Assembly (NCBI RefSeq): GCF_037198315.1 | Contig: NZ_CP144913.1 | Location: forward strand, 2,356,001-2,420,000 | Length of the DNA stretch: 64,000 nucleotides | Source: Janibacter sp. A1S7 | GTDB taxonomy: Bacteria; Actinomycetota; Actinomycetes; Actinomycetales; Dermatophilaceae | Direction of reading: 5' to 3' | Shown: positions 46,069-55,353 of the stretch, in pieces | Layout: each line of letters starts with the position of its first letter | How positions within the stretch are numbered: the stretch's first letter is position 1 | Program-made: the position numbers and the translations under genes | Notes under the pieces: model-generated | Database searches by the model: none | Told to the model about the DNA's origin: nothing | What the model saw: the letters and a program-made list of their open reading frames with translations, nothing else

Positions 46069-46331
46069 CGGGCGTCGTCCTCCAGGATGCGCCTCATCTC
46101 GCGATACTCCTCGGCGCTCAGTTCACCGCGCGCGTACCTCTCCTGCACGATCTCCAGACTTCGCCCTGACCGTGCACCTCGTCCGCCGACGGTGTCGGGC
46201 GAATCGGACCTCACCGAGTTTCCGGCGAACGCCTTCACCAGGACCACCACGAGGAGGCCAAGTCCCACGAGCAGCAACGCTCCGAAGAACCATCCCATCC
46301 ACATGCCGCCCATCATCGAGTCGTCCATCAT
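46065..46331 (-). CDS. Met-rich membrane protein with SHOCT domain
   Basis: 88 residues. The N-terminus MMDDSMMGGMWMGWFF has seven Met before a single membrane helix (about 14-34). The C-terminal SHOCT motif is IVQERYARGELSAEEYREMRRIL. Such proteins are common near copper genes. If the short N-terminus faces outward, the methionines could bind Cu(I). It is translationally coupled to multicopper oxidase 2. Confidence 0.85.
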   Translation of the reverse strand: MMDDSMMGGMWMGWFFGALLLVGLGLLVVVLVKAFAGNSVRSDSPDTVGGRGARSGRSLEIVQERYARGELSAEEYREMRRILEDDAR

Positions 46332-46493
46332 CGTCGAGCTCCTTCCTCGTTCGAGGGTCGTCGGCGACCTCGGCTATGACGATACGAGGAATGAGTGACG
46401 ATGCGGCCGACGGATGGTTGAGGTTCGACGAAGATCCGCCACGCCGACTCCCCGGCCGGCTCGAGGGATGACTGCTGCGGCCACACTGGGGCT

Positions 46494-47201
46494 GTGAGCA
46501 CCACTACATCACCCGATTCCACGGCGCGGGTGCTCGTCATCGAGGACGAGCGCGCCCTTGCCAGCATGATCGTCGCCTACCTCTCCCGGGCCGGATACGA
46601 GGCCACCGTCGCGCGCACCGGGCCGGAGGGCATACAGGCCGTGCACGAGCACGCACCCGACGTGGTGATCCTCGACCTGGGCCTGCCGGGGCTGGACGGC
46701 ATCGAGGTGTGCCGGCGGATCCGCACCTTCACCGATTGCTACATCATCGTCGCCACCGCGCGCACGGATGAGATCGACACCCTCATCGGACTCTCCGTGG
46801 GTGCCGACGACTACGTCACCAAGCCGTTCAGCGTCCGCGAGTTGGTCGCTCGCGTCCAGACCGTGCTGCGCCGCCCTCGGACGGGCGCCCATCACGAGCC
46901 GGAGTGGGTCTTCGGCGACCTGCGCGTGGACTCGGCCGGCCAGCAGGTGCACCTCGGTCGGACCGCGGTGCCGTTGACCCCGACCGAGCGCGACCTGCTC
47001 ATCACCCTTGCTTCACGCCCCGCCATGGCGTTCTCACGACGCCAACTCATCGACGAGATCTGGAGCGACAACTGGTTCGGCGACGAGCACCTCGTCGACG
47101 TGCACATCGCCCACCTGCGCAAAAAGCTCGGTGATGACCCCGAGACCGCGCGGTACATCGTCACCGTCCGCGGGGTCGGATACCGGATGGGCCCGGGATG
47201 A
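46494..47201 (+). CDS. OmpR-family response regulator (metal-island two-component system)
   Basis: 235 residues. VLVIEDERALASMIVAYL, phosphoacceptor Asp61 in VVILDLGLPGLDG, KPFSVRELVARVQ, and a winged helix ending YIVTVRGVGYRMG. It starts with GTG and is divergent from the SHOCT/oxidase pair across 162 bp. The stop overlaps the kinase start (ATGA). By context it probably controls the oxidase genes. Confidence 0.92.
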   Translation: MSTTTSPDSTARVLVIEDERALASMIVAYLSRAGYEATVARTGPEGIQAVHEHAPDVVILDLGLPGLDGIEVCRRIRTFTDCYIIVATARTDEIDTLIGLSVGADDYVTKPFSVRELVARVQTVLRRPRTGAHHEPEWVFGDLRVDSAGQQVHLGRTAVPLTPTERDLLITLASRPAMAFSRRQLIDEIWSDNWFGDEHLVDVHIAHLRKKLGDDPETARYIVTVRGVGYRMGPG

Positions 47202-48316
47202 GCGGCCGCACCCGCGCCGGGTTGCCGAGTGGCCTTGCCGCGCGCCTCCTGACGGGCCAGGTCCTCGTGTTGTTCGCGGGCGCCCTGACTGCCGCCGGGG
47301 TCGCTGCCGCCATCGGCCCACGGATCTTCCACCAGCATCTCCTGCGGTCGGCCGGTCACATGGTGACCGCCTCGGAACGCGCTCACATCGAGATGGCTTA
47401 CCGGGACGCGTCGCTGGCCTCCGTCGCGGTCGCGCTGATGATCTCCCTGCTCGCCGCAACAGTTGTGACGTGGTTGCTCACCCAGCGCATCCGTCGGCCA
47501 CTCGACCAGGTCACCGACGCGGCCCGCGAACTCACGCGGGGGCACTTCACCACCCGGGTGCCCGACATCGCTTCAGGGACCGAGCTGGACACCCTCGCCG
47601 AGGCCTTCAACAGTATGGCGGCCCGTCTGCAGGGCGTCGAGGACACGAGGCGCCGCATGCTGGCCGACCTCGCGCACGAACTGCGCACCCCGATCTCCGT
47701 CCTGAGCGCCCACCACGAGGGGCTGCACGACGGGGTCACATCGCTCGGAACAGAGTCCCGGGCCATTCTGGCGGAGCAGACCGACAGGCTCGCTCGGCTG
47801 GCCGATGACATCGATGCCGTCTCCACCGCCGAGGAAGGGCGCCTGACGCTTGACCTGCGGAGCGAGTTGATCACCGATGTGATGTGGGCAGCGCACCGGG
47901 GAATGCGAGAGCGGTTTGCCGACAAGGGCGTCGACCTGGTTGTCGACCCCGTCGGTGCGGACGGGCTCACGGCGAGGATCGACCGGCGACGAATCGGGCA
48001 GGTCATGACGAACCTCCTCACCAACGCCCTGCGTCACACCTCCTCGGGCGGAGTCGTCACACTGACATCCGAGCACGTCGGCGACGAGATCGCCCTGATC
48101 GTGACCGACAGCGGCGAGGGCATGACCGGCGAGCACGTCGCGCACGCCTTCGAACGCTTCTACCGAGGAAGCTCCGCACGTACCCGTGACCAGACCGGGT
48201 CCGGCATCGGGCTGACCATCAGCAAGGTTCTCGTGGATGCCCACAGAGGCAGCCTCACCGCGGCGAGTGCTGGGCCCGGAGAGGGCGCCACCTTCACGAT
48301 GACCCTGCCCTGCTGA
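47198..48316 (+). CDS. Sensor histidine kinase with short His/Met-rich extracytoplasmic loop
   Basis: 372 residues. TM1 (about 18-40), a loop of only about 30 residues with His45, His47, His54, Met55, His63 and Met66, TM2 (about 74-94), HAMP, HisKA with His160 in ADLAHELRTPISVLS, and HATPase with DSGEGM and TGSGIGLTIS. The small His/Met loop would suit direct sensing of a soft metal such as Cu or Ag. It is cotranscribed with the regulator. Confidence 0.9.
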   Translation: MSGRTRAGLPSGLAARLLTGQVLVLFAGALTAAGVAAAIGPRIFHQHLLRSAGHMVTASERAHIEMAYRDASLASVAVALMISLLAATVVTWLLTQRIRRPLDQVTDAARELTRGHFTTRVPDIASGTELDTLAEAFNSMAARLQGVEDTRRRMLADLAHELRTPISVLSAHHEGLHDGVTSLGTESRAILAEQTDRLARLADDIDAVSTAEEGRLTLDLRSELITDVMWAAHRGMRERFADKGVDLVVDPVGADGLTARIDRRRIGQVMTNLLTNALRHTSSGGVVTLTSEHVGDEIALIVTDSGEGMTGEHVAHAFERFYRGSSARTRDQTGSGIGLTISKVLVDAHRGSLTAASAGPGEGATFTMTLPC

Positions 48317-48349
48317 CCCGGTCGGCCGCTCGACTGGTGTGAGAGGACG

Positions 48350-49528
48350 TCAGCGCTGCTTGTTCAAGCCCTTGAGAAGTTGACGTGCCATCACGACCCG
48401 CTGGACCTGGTTGGTGCCCTCGTAGATCTGGGTGATCTTGGCATCGCGCATCATCCGCTCCAGCGGGAAGTCACGGGTGTACCCGGCTCCCCCGAGCAGC
48501 TGCACGGCATCGGTGGTGACCTTCATGGCGACGTCGGAGGCGAATGCCTTGGCCGCTGCGCCGAAGAAGGGCAGGTCGTCGTCGTGGCGCTCTGACTTGG
48601 CCGAGGCGACGTACACCATCTGCCTGGCGGCCTCGAGCTCCATCGCCATGTCAGCGAGCATGAACTGGATGCCCTGGAAGTCGGCGATGTGCTTGCCGAA
48701 CTGCTTGCGCTCCTTGACGTAGGCGAGAGCCTCGTCCAGCGCACCCTGGGCGATGCCGACGGCCTGGGCGCCGATCGTCACGCGGGTGTGGTCCAGCGTG
48801 CGAAGCGCGATCTTCAGGCCCTCTCCCTCGGCACCGACGATACGGTCGCCGGGGATACGGCAGTTGTCGAAGTGCAGCTCGCGGGTGGGCGATCCCTTGA
48901 TGCCGAGCTTGCGCTCCTTCTCCGAGAAGCCGAATCCCTCATCGGACTTCTCCACGACGAAGGCGGAGATGTTGTTGCCGCGCGGACCGTCGGGGTCGGT
49001 GACCGCCAGCACCGTGTAGAGCTCGGACTCGCCGGCATTGGTGATCCATGCCTTCTGCCCGTTGAGCACCCAGTCGTCGCCGTCCCTGGTCGCCTTGCAC
49101 TTCATCCCGGCGGTGTCCGACCCGGCCTCGCGCTCGGAGAGGCCGTAGGAGAAGCCCTCCCCCTTCGCCAGTCGCGGCATGTACTTCGCGTTGAGCTCCT
49201 CGGACCCGGCGAGGATGACCGGCATGGAGCCGAGCTTGTTCACCGCGGGGATGAGCGAGGACGAGGCACAGACGCGCGCGACCTCCTCGATGATGATGGA
49301 CACCGCGAGGGCGTCCGCACCCACCCCATCGTGCTCCTCCGCGACGTGGGCCGCGTGGAAGTCGGCGGCGATGAGGGCGCTGTTGGCCTCGGCAGGGAAG
49401 CGGGACTCCTCGTCGACAGCTGCGGCGAAGGGGGCGATCTTGTCCTCGGCGATCGCCCTCACCGCTTCGCGGATGGTCTCGTGGTCCTCGGAGGTGCGGA
49501 ACAGGTCGAAGTCTGGATTGGCGCTCAC
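48350..49528 (-). CDS. Acyl-CoA dehydrogenase (FadE25-like)
   Basis: FAD enzyme for the first step of acyl-CoA beta-oxidation, 392 residues. YGLSEREAGSDTAGM, the catalytic Glu region QIYEGTNQVQRVVMARQLL, and LLGGAGYTRDFPLERMMRDAK are typical. In mycobacteria fadE25 also neighbours purE/purK; ugd and a CoA-binding gene intervene here. Chain-length preference is unknown. Confidence 0.93.
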   Translation of the reverse strand: MSANPDFDLFRTSEDHETIREAVRAIAEDKIAPFAAAVDEESRFPAEANSALIAADFHAAHVAEEHDGVGADALAVSIIIEEVARVCASSSLIPAVNKLGSMPVILAGSEELNAKYMPRLAKGEGFSYGLSEREAGSDTAGMKCKATRDGDDWVLNGQKAWITNAGESELYTVLAVTDPDGPRGNNISAFVVEKSDEGFGFSEKERKLGIKGSPTRELHFDNCRIPGDRIVGAEGEGLKIALRTLDHTRVTIGAQAVGIAQGALDEALAYVKERKQFGKHIADFQGIQFMLADMAMELEAARQMVYVASAKSERHDDDLPFFGAAAKAFASDVAMKVTTDAVQLLGGAGYTRDFPLERMMRDAKITQIYEGTNQVQRVVMARQLLKGLNKQR

Positions 49529-49561
49529 GACTGGTGATGCTACCTGTGTCGACCTCCGGCG

Positions 49562-50737
49562 TCAGGAGTCGGTGCCGAAGAGGTCGCGGGTGTAGATTTT
49601 CTCGGCCACGTCCGCCAGGGCGGGGGTGCGGCGGTTGGCGATGATGACGTCGCAGGCGGCCTTGAACTCCTCGAGGTCGCGCACGACCCGCGAACCGAAG
49701 AAGGTCTCCTCCTGCATCACCGGCTCGTAGATGAGCACCTCGACGCCCTTGCCCTTCAGGCGCTTCATGATCCCCTGGATCGAGGAGGCCCGGAAGTTGT
49801 CCGAGCCGGACTTCATGATCAACCGGTGCACCCCGACCACCCGCGGCTCGCGCCGCAGGATGTCCTCGGCGACGAAGTCCTTGCGGGTGCGGTTGGAGTC
49901 GACGATGGCCTGCATCAGGTTCTGCGGGACCTCCCGGTAGTTGGCCAGGAGCTGCTTGGTGTCCTTGGGCAGGCAGTACCCGCCGTAGCCGAAGGACGGG
50001 TTGTTGTAGTGCGAGCCGATCCGCGGGTCGTGACCGACACCGTCGATGATCTGGCGGGTGTTCAGGCCATGGGTCGCGGCGAAGGTGTCCAGCTCGTTGA
50101 AGTAGGCCACCCGCATGGCCAGATAGGTGTTGGCGAAGAGCTTGATCGCCTCGGCCTCGTTGGCGTCGGTCAGCAGAACGGGAACGTCGCGATCCGCTGC
50201 CCCGCCGACGAGCAGGTCGGCGAAGCGACGGGCCCGCTCGCTGACCTCCCCGACGACGATCCGGCTGGGGTGCAGGTTGTCCCGCAGCGCCTGCCCCTCA
50301 CGCAGGAACTCCGGACTGAAGATCAGGTTGTCGGTGCCCAACTTCTCCCGCAGCGCAGCCGTGAAACCGACAGGGATGGTCGACTTGACCACCATGACCG
50401 CCTCGGGGTTGATCGCCATGACATCGCTGATGACACCCTCGACCGAGCTGGTGTCGAAGTAGTTGGTCTGCGGGTCGTAGTCGGTCGGTGTGGCGATGAC
50501 GACGAAGTCGGCCCCCGTGTACGCCCGCTCCTTCTCCAGCGTGAAGGTCAGGTCGAGGTCCCCGCCGGCGAGGAAGGCGTCGACCTCCTCGTCCTCGATC
50601 GGGCTGCGCCCCCGACCCAGCATCTCGACACGCCGGGCATCGACGTCGAAGCAGACGACCTCATTGTGCTGGGCGAGCAGGACGGCCAGGGACAGGCCGA
50701 CGTAGCCCGTCCCGACGACGGCGATCTTGGTGGTCAC
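49562..50737 (-). CDS. ugd: UDP-glucose 6-dehydrogenase (enterobacterial-type Ugd)
   Basis: Oxidises UDP-glucose to UDP-glucuronate for envelope or capsule sugars. 391 residues. [48 protein letters not shown], and the catalytic Cys in [19 protein letters not shown]. This last form and the length match the short Gram-negative-type Ugd rather than the longer forms common in actinobacteria, which may indicate transfer. The GTG at 50737 follows GAGGAAC. Confidence 0.93.
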   Translation of the reverse strand: MTTKIAVVGTGYVGLSLAVLLAQHNEVVCFDVDARRVEMLGRGRSPIEDEEVDAFLAGGDLDLTFTLEKERAYTGADFVVIATPTDYDPQTNYFDTSSVEGVISDVMAINPEAVMVVKSTIPVGFTAALREKLGTDNLIFSPEFLREGQALRDNLHPSRIVVGEVSERARRFADLLVGGAADRDVPVLLTDANEAEAIKLFANTYLAMRVAYFNELDTFAATHGLNTRQIIDGVGHDPRIGSHYNNPSFGYGGYCLPKDTKQLLANYREVPQNLMQAIVDSNRTRKDFVAEDILRREPRVVGVHRLIMKSGSDNFRASSIQGIMKRLKGKGVEVLIYEPVMQEETFFGSRVVRDLEEFKAACDVIIANRRTPALADVAEKIYTRDLFGTDS

Positions 50738-50873
50738 GTGGTTCCTCACGGGGCTCGCGGATGACTGGGAAGGGCTCCCCCACGAGGGAATTGTCTCCTG
50801 CACGTCACACAAACTGCGACCCGGCTGGCCCGGGTCATTGATTCCCGCGTGCGGTGGGCGTTGGATGGGAGTC

Positions 50874-51326
50874 ATGAGCCTGACGCACACGAACAACACC
50901 GAGACGATGCGACGCCTCATTGCCGACCCCGGGCGGTGGGTCGTCGTGGGTCTGAGCAACAACGACGACCGCGACGCCCTCCGGGTGGCGCAATGGCTCA
51001 AGAAGGAGATGGACAAGGCGATCATCCCCGTGCATCCGTCGGCGGAGACCGTCGACGGTGATACCGGCTACGCGTCGGTGTCCGACATCCCCGACACCGA
51101 CATCAAGGTCGTGGACTGCTTCGTCAACTCCGAGCACGTCGGCGGGGTCGTCGACGAGGTCATCGCCAACAAGGACCGCCTGAAGATCGATGCCATCTGG
51201 ATGCAGCTGGGCGTCGAGGACCCGGCCGCTGCCGACCGCGCCCGGGAGGCCGGGCTGATGGTCGTGATGAACACCTGCCCGAAGATCGAGTGGCGCCGTC
51301 TGCGGGGCGAGGGCGCGATCCGCTGA
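50874..51326 (+). CDS. CoA-binding domain protein
   Basis: 150 residues with a Rossmann-type CoA_binding_2 fold: [52 protein letters not shown] and a late [10 protein letters not shown]. Function is unknown. ATG 50874 is used; ATG 50865 is possible. The stop lies one base from the purE stop on the other strand. Confidence 0.88.
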   Translation: MSLTHTNNTETMRRLIADPGRWVVVGLSNNDDRDALRVAQWLKKEMDKAIIPVHPSAETVDGDTGYASVSDIPDTDIKVVDCFVNSEHVGGVVDEVIANKDRLKIDAIWMQLGVEDPAAADRAREAGLMVVMNTCPKIEWRRLRGEGAIR

Positions 51327-51327
51327 G

Positions 51328-51849
51328 CTAGTCCGCGGATCGACGCTCGCGCAGCCGCTCCCCCTTCGCCCGCGCCTGCGCGGACAGGTCTGCCGCGAAG
51401 TCCGCCAAGGCCGAGCGCAACCGGGCCGCTTCCTCGCCCTGACCGGCCCCGAGGATCCGCGCGGCCATGAGGCCCGCGTTGCGAGCGCCGCCGACAGCCA
51501 TCGTCGCGACGGGGATGCCGGCCGGCATCTGCACGATCGACAGCAGGGAGTCCATCCCGTCGAGGTGCTTCAGGGGGACCGGGACGCCGACGACCGGAAG
51601 GGTCGTCACCGACGCCAGCATCCCCGGGAGATGGGCCGCTCCCCCGGCGCCGGCGATGATGACCCGCAATCCGCGCGCCTGGGCCTGCTGGCCGTACTCG
51701 ATCATCTCCGTGGGCATCCGGTGCGCCGAGACCACGTCCGCCTCGTAGACGACGCCGAGGTCGTCGAGGACCTGGGCCGCCGGCTCCATGGTGGGCCAGT
51801 CGCTGTCACTGCCCATGACCAGACCGACCCGTGGGTTCGTGCTCGTCAT
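51328..51849 (-). CDS. purE: N5-carboxyaminoimidazole ribonucleotide mutase
   Basis: Purine synthesis, converts N5-CAIR to CAIR. 173 residues. [45 protein letters not shown] and [18 protein letters not shown] are the family core. It has a C-terminal charged tail. It lies 22 bp downstream of purK. Confidence 0.96.
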   Translation of the reverse strand: MTSTNPRVGLVMGSDSDWPTMEPAAQVLDDLGVVYEADVVSAHRMPTEMIEYGQQAQARGLRVIIAGAGGAAHLPGMLASVTTLPVVGVPVPLKHLDGMDSLLSIVQMPAGIPVATMAVGGARNAGLMAARILGAGQGEEAARLRSALADFAADLSAQARAKGERLRERRSAD

Positions 51850-51871
51850 CCTGCTCTCCTGTCCGTGCTGG

Positions 51872-53044
51872 TCACTGCGAGATCACTCCCCGGATGTAGT
51901 CGGCCGCGTGCTGCGCGCGCTCGCGCAGGCCGGCCAGGTCGTCGCCGCAGACGTTGACGTGCCCGATCTTGCGTCCCGGCCGCACGCCCTTGCCGTAGAG
52001 GTGCACCTTGAGCTCGGGGTCACGGGCCATGAGGTGACGGTAGGTGGGGTACAGGTCCGTGTGCTCGCCACCGAGCACGTTGGCCATCACCGTCCACGGG
52101 GCCCGCGGACGGGGGGAGCCGAGCGGTAGATCGAGCACCGCCCGCAGATGCTGCTCGAACTGCCCGGTGACCGCGCCGTCCATGCTCCAGTGGCCCGAGT
52201 TGTGCGGACGCATGGCCAGCTCGTTGACGAGCACGGAGCCGTCGGCGAGCTCGAAGAGCTCGACGGCCATCACCCCGGTGACGTCGACGGTCGCGGCGAT
52301 GTCCAGGCCGACGAGGGTCGCAGTGCGGGCGGCCTCCTCGGACAGGCCCGGGGCCGGAGCGATGACCTCCGTGCAGATGCCGTCCGTCTGCACGGTCTCG
52401 ACCACCGGCCACGCAGCTGCCTGACCGGAGGGACTGCGCGCGAGCAGGACCGCCAGCTCCCTGACGAAGGGGACCGCCTCCTCGAGGAGCAGCGGCTCAC
52501 CGCGGCCGGCCGCGGTGGCCAACCAATCGTCGAGGTCCTCCACGCGGTCGGCGACGAGCACCCCCTTCCCGTCGTAGCCGCCCCGGGGAGTCTTGGCGAC
52601 GACCGGCCACCCGACCTCCTCGGCGAAGGCGGTGACCTCCTCGACGGTGGAGGCCGCGGTCCAGCGGGGGCACGGCATCCCGGCCGCCGTCAGTGCCTCG
52701 CGCATGACGATCTTGTCCTGCGCGTGCCGCAACGCCGCGGGGGCGGGGTGCAGGATCACGCCGTCGTCGACCAGCGCCTGCAGGACGTGCGCGGGCACGT
52801 GCTCGTGGTCGAAGGTGACCACGTCGCACTCCCGGGCGAAGTCACGCACCGTCTCGACGTCGGTGTGCTCACCCACCGGTGACGAGGGGAAGACGAGCGC
52901 GGCGCTCGAGTGCGTGTCCTCGGCGAGCACGGAGACGGTCAGCCCCAGCTCCGCCGCGGGCCCGGCGCACATGCGGGCGAGCTGACCGCCGCCGATGATG
53001 CCGACGACGGGGAATCCTCCTGGGGCACGGTGGGGTGTCAACAC
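51872..53044 (-). CDS. purK: N5-carboxyaminoimidazole ribonucleotide synthase
   Basis: ATP-grasp enzyme making N5-CAIR from AIR, bicarbonate and ATP, 390 residues. [46 protein letters not shown] and [14 protein letters not shown] are the signatures. The GTG at 53044 is the nearest start to the glycine loop; longer readings lack support. It forms an operon with purE and is divergent from gtrA across 54 bp. Confidence 0.95.
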   Translation of the reverse strand: MLTPHRAPGGFPVVGIIGGGQLARMCAGPAAELGLTVSVLAEDTHSSAALVFPSSPVGEHTDVETVRDFARECDVVTFDHEHVPAHVLQALVDDGVILHPAPAALRHAQDKIVMREALTAAGMPCPRWTAASTVEEVTAFAEEVGWPVVAKTPRGGYDGKGVLVADRVEDLDDWLATAAGRGEPLLLEEAVPFVRELAVLLARSPSGQAAAWPVVETVQTDGICTEVIAPAPGLSEEAARTATLVGLDIAATVDVTGVMAVELFELADGSVLVNELAMRPHNSGHWSMDGAVTGQFEQHLRAVLDLPLGSPRPRAPWTVMANVLGGEHTDLYPTYRHLMARDPELKVHLYGKGVRPGRKIGHVNVCGDDLAGLRERAQHAADYIRGVISQ

Positions 53045-53098
53045 GATGAGAACCCTACGATGCTCCGGTTCGGTCGTGCCGCGTCTACCCTGCGGTAG

Positions 53099-53659
53099 AT
53101 GGCCGACTCCACGCAGCCGCCGCCAGGCGCCTCCACCGACGCGCCCCGCGATCGCGCGTCCGGGCGGCTGGCCGGCCTCATCGACACGCTCTGGCACGAG
53201 ATGGCCAAGTTCGGCGTGATCGGCGCGTTGGCCTTCGTCATCGACATCGGCGGGATGAACCTTCTCACGCACACGATCCTCGAGGACAAGGTCACCACGG
53301 CCCGTGTCACCAGCGGGGTGGTGGCGACCCTCTTCGCCTGGCTCGGCAACCGCTCCTGGACGTTCGCCCACCGGCGCTCCCGCCCGGCGCACCACGAGGT
53401 GACGCTCTTCTTCCTCGTCAACGGCGTGGCGCTGGCCATCTCGACCCTGACGCTGGTCCTCTCCCACTACGGTCTGGGCCTGACCACGCGCCTGGCCGAC
53501 AATCTGGCGACGATCTTCGGGATCGGTCTGGGCACCCTCTTTCGCTTCTGGGCCTACCGCCGCTTCGTCTTCGTCGACGAACCCATGGATGTCGACACCT
53601 CACCGCTGCACCACGAGGAGCCCGCGGACGACACCGGCGCCGGCGGCGACCCCCGCTGA
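53099..53659 (+). CDS. GtrA-family membrane protein
   Basis: 186 residues with four membrane helices (first AKFGVIGALAFVIDIGGMNL, last LATIFGIGLGTLFRFWAYRR). GtrA proteins are thought to flip lipid-linked sugars or modify envelope polysaccharides. WLGNRSWTF and FRFWAYRRFVF are family motifs. Charged tails lie at both ends. It occupies the same place next to purK as in mycobacteria. Confidence 0.9.
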   Translation: MADSTQPPPGASTDAPRDRASGRLAGLIDTLWHEMAKFGVIGALAFVIDIGGMNLLTHTILEDKVTTARVTSGVVATLFAWLGNRSWTFAHRRSRPAHHEVTLFFLVNGVALAISTLTLVLSHYGLGLTTRLADNLATIFGIGLGTLFRFWAYRRFVFVDEPMDVDTSPLHHEEPADDTGAGGDPR

Positions 53660-53666
53660 GCCGGGC

Positions 53667-54665
53667 TCAGCGCTGCCCGGGTCCGGAGAGGAAGATCGCG
53701 AAGACCGCGGGCCGGGCCTGCACGAGCTCCAGGCGTCCGCCGTTGCGCTCGGCGAGTTGTCGCGCCAGCCCGAGGCCGAGGCCGGAGCCGCTCGAGGTCA
53801 CCGACCGCTCGAAGATGTGTGGGGCGATCGCGGTGGGGACCCCTTCGCCCTCGTCCTGGACCTCGAGGACGATCGACCCGCTCGAGCCGCGCATGGTGAT
53901 CGTCACGAGGCCGGCACCGTGGGCCAGGGAGTTCTCGATGAGGCCCTGCAGGATCTGCGCAAGGTCCATCGGCGCGCACCGCACCGACAGGCCGGGCGGC
54001 CCGTCCACGCGCATCGTGCGGTGCGCGGCGGTGAAGGCCGGCTGGTACTCCCTCTGCAGGCCGGCGAGCACGGAGTCCAAGGAGATCTCGGGGACCTCGC
54101 CCCCGTCCTGGGTGCGGGTGCGCAACGTGTCGACGACCCCGCTCAGGCGCTCGACCTGGGTCACGGCCACGGCGGCCTCGTCGCGGATGACATCGAGATC
54201 ATCGGTCTCGGCGATCTCCTCGAGGCGCATCAGCAGAGCGGTCAGTGGCGTGCGCAGCTGGTGCGAGGCATCAGCGGCGAAGTCCCGGTCGAGCGAGCGC
54301 TGGCGTGCCAGCTCACCGGCCAGACGGGCAATCGCCTGCGTCGTCGCGTCGATGTCGGTCAGACCGACGTCGGAGCGGGGCAGAGCGCCGCCGCCCTCAC
54401 GGATCGTCTCGATCTGGTGGGTGATGAAGGTCAGACCCCGCGACCGGCGCCCGTTGATCACCCGGAGAACGGCCAGGGCCCCGAGGCCGGCAAGCGCCGC
54501 ACCCGTCGCCGGCGCGATGGCGACCCACACCGGGGTCTGCAGACCGAGGACGGCCTCGCCATCGGTGACGACGAAGAGGACGACGCCCAGCACGAGGGCG
54601 GTGACCACCGCGCCACCGACCGCCACCGCGACGAGCAGCCGACGAACCAGCGCGCCGTAGGTCAC
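53667..54665 (-). CDS. Sensor histidine kinase
   Basis: 332 residues. Two membrane helices (about 8-33 and 45-70) with almost no extracytoplasmic sensor between them, a short HAMP-like segment, HisKA with His135 in ADASHQLRTPLTALL, and HATPase with DEGEGV and GSGLGLGLARQLAERNGG. The stimulus is unknown; it may be membrane state. The GTG start overlaps the regulator stop. Confidence 0.9.
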   Translation of the reverse strand: MTYGALVRRLLVAVAVGGAVVTALVLGVVLFVVTDGEAVLGLQTPVWVAIAPATGAALAGLGALAVLRVINGRRSRGLTFITHQIETIREGGGALPRSDVGLTDIDATTQAIARLAGELARQRSLDRDFAADASHQLRTPLTALLMRLEEIAETDDLDVIRDEAAVAVTQVERLSGVVDTLRTRTQDGGEVPEISLDSVLAGLQREYQPAFTAAHRTMRVDGPPGLSVRCAPMDLAQILQGLIENSLAHGAGLVTITMRGSSGSIVLEVQDEGEGVPTAIAPHIFERSVTSSGSGLGLGLARQLAERNGGRLELVQARPAVFAIFLSGPGQR

Positions 54666-55330
54666 GAGTCGAATCGGAACCCGACACCGCGCACCGTCGC
54701 GATGTGCGTCGGGTCCGAGACGTCCTCACCGAGCTTGCGGCGCAGGACGGAGATGTGCATGTCGAGGGCCTTGGTCGAGCCGTACCACTCCGTCTCCCAG
54801 ACCTCGGCCATCAGCTGCTCGCGGGTGACGACACGTCCTCGCTCACGCACCAGGACGCTGAGCACGGAGAACTCCTTGGCCGTCAGCGGCAACTCCTCGC
54901 CGTGGAACCACACGCGGCGGCTGTCGAGGTCCATGCGCAGCGGTCCGCTCGGCTCGATCGCCTCGTCGCCTCGCCGTCGCAGCAACGCACGCACGCGGGC
55001 CATCAGCTCCGCCAGGCGGAAGGGCTTGGTGACGTAGTCATCCGCCCCGGCGTCGAGCCCGACGACGGTGTCGACCTCGTCGGCGCGGGCGGTCAGGATC
55101 AGGACCGGCACGTCCGAACCCGTGGCTCGCATGCGACGGCACACCTCGAGTCCGTCGAGGGTCGGCAGACCGAGGTCGAGGACCAGCAGGTCCGGAGGGG
55201 CCCCGAGGGCGACGTCGAGGGCCTCGCGACCGTCGGAGTGCACCGTCACGTCGTAGCCCTCTCGCACGAGAGCACGTGCCAACGGGTCGGAGATGGCGGT
55301 GTCGTCTTCGGCCAGCAGCACTCGGGTCAT
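54662..55330 (-). CDS. OmpR-family response regulator
   Basis: 222 residues. TRVLLAEDDTAISDPLARAL, phosphoacceptor Asp52 in LVLDLGLPTLDG, KPFRLAELMARVRA, and a winged helix ending IATVRGVGFRFDS. ATG 55330 is chosen over the start at 55351. It overlaps its kinase by four bases and follows the adenylate cyclase gene by 23 bp on the same strand. Confidence 0.93.
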   Translation of the reverse strand: MTRVLLAEDDTAISDPLARALVREGYDVTVHSDGREALDVALGAPPDLLVLDLGLPTLDGLEVCRRMRATGSDVPVLILTARADEVDTVVGLDAGADDYVTKPFRLAELMARVRALLRRRGDEAIEPSGPLRMDLDSRRVWFHGEELPLTAKEFSVLSVLVRERGRVVTREQLMAEVWETEWYGSTKALDMHISVLRRKLGEDVSDPTHIATVRGVGFRFDS

Positions 55331-55353
55331 GGTCGGATCATAGGAACTCATCC

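Noticed and set aside
51872..53467. N-terminal extension of purK to 53467
   Set aside because: The extra residues are low-complexity, overlap gtrA on the other strand and precede the real glycine loop without homology.
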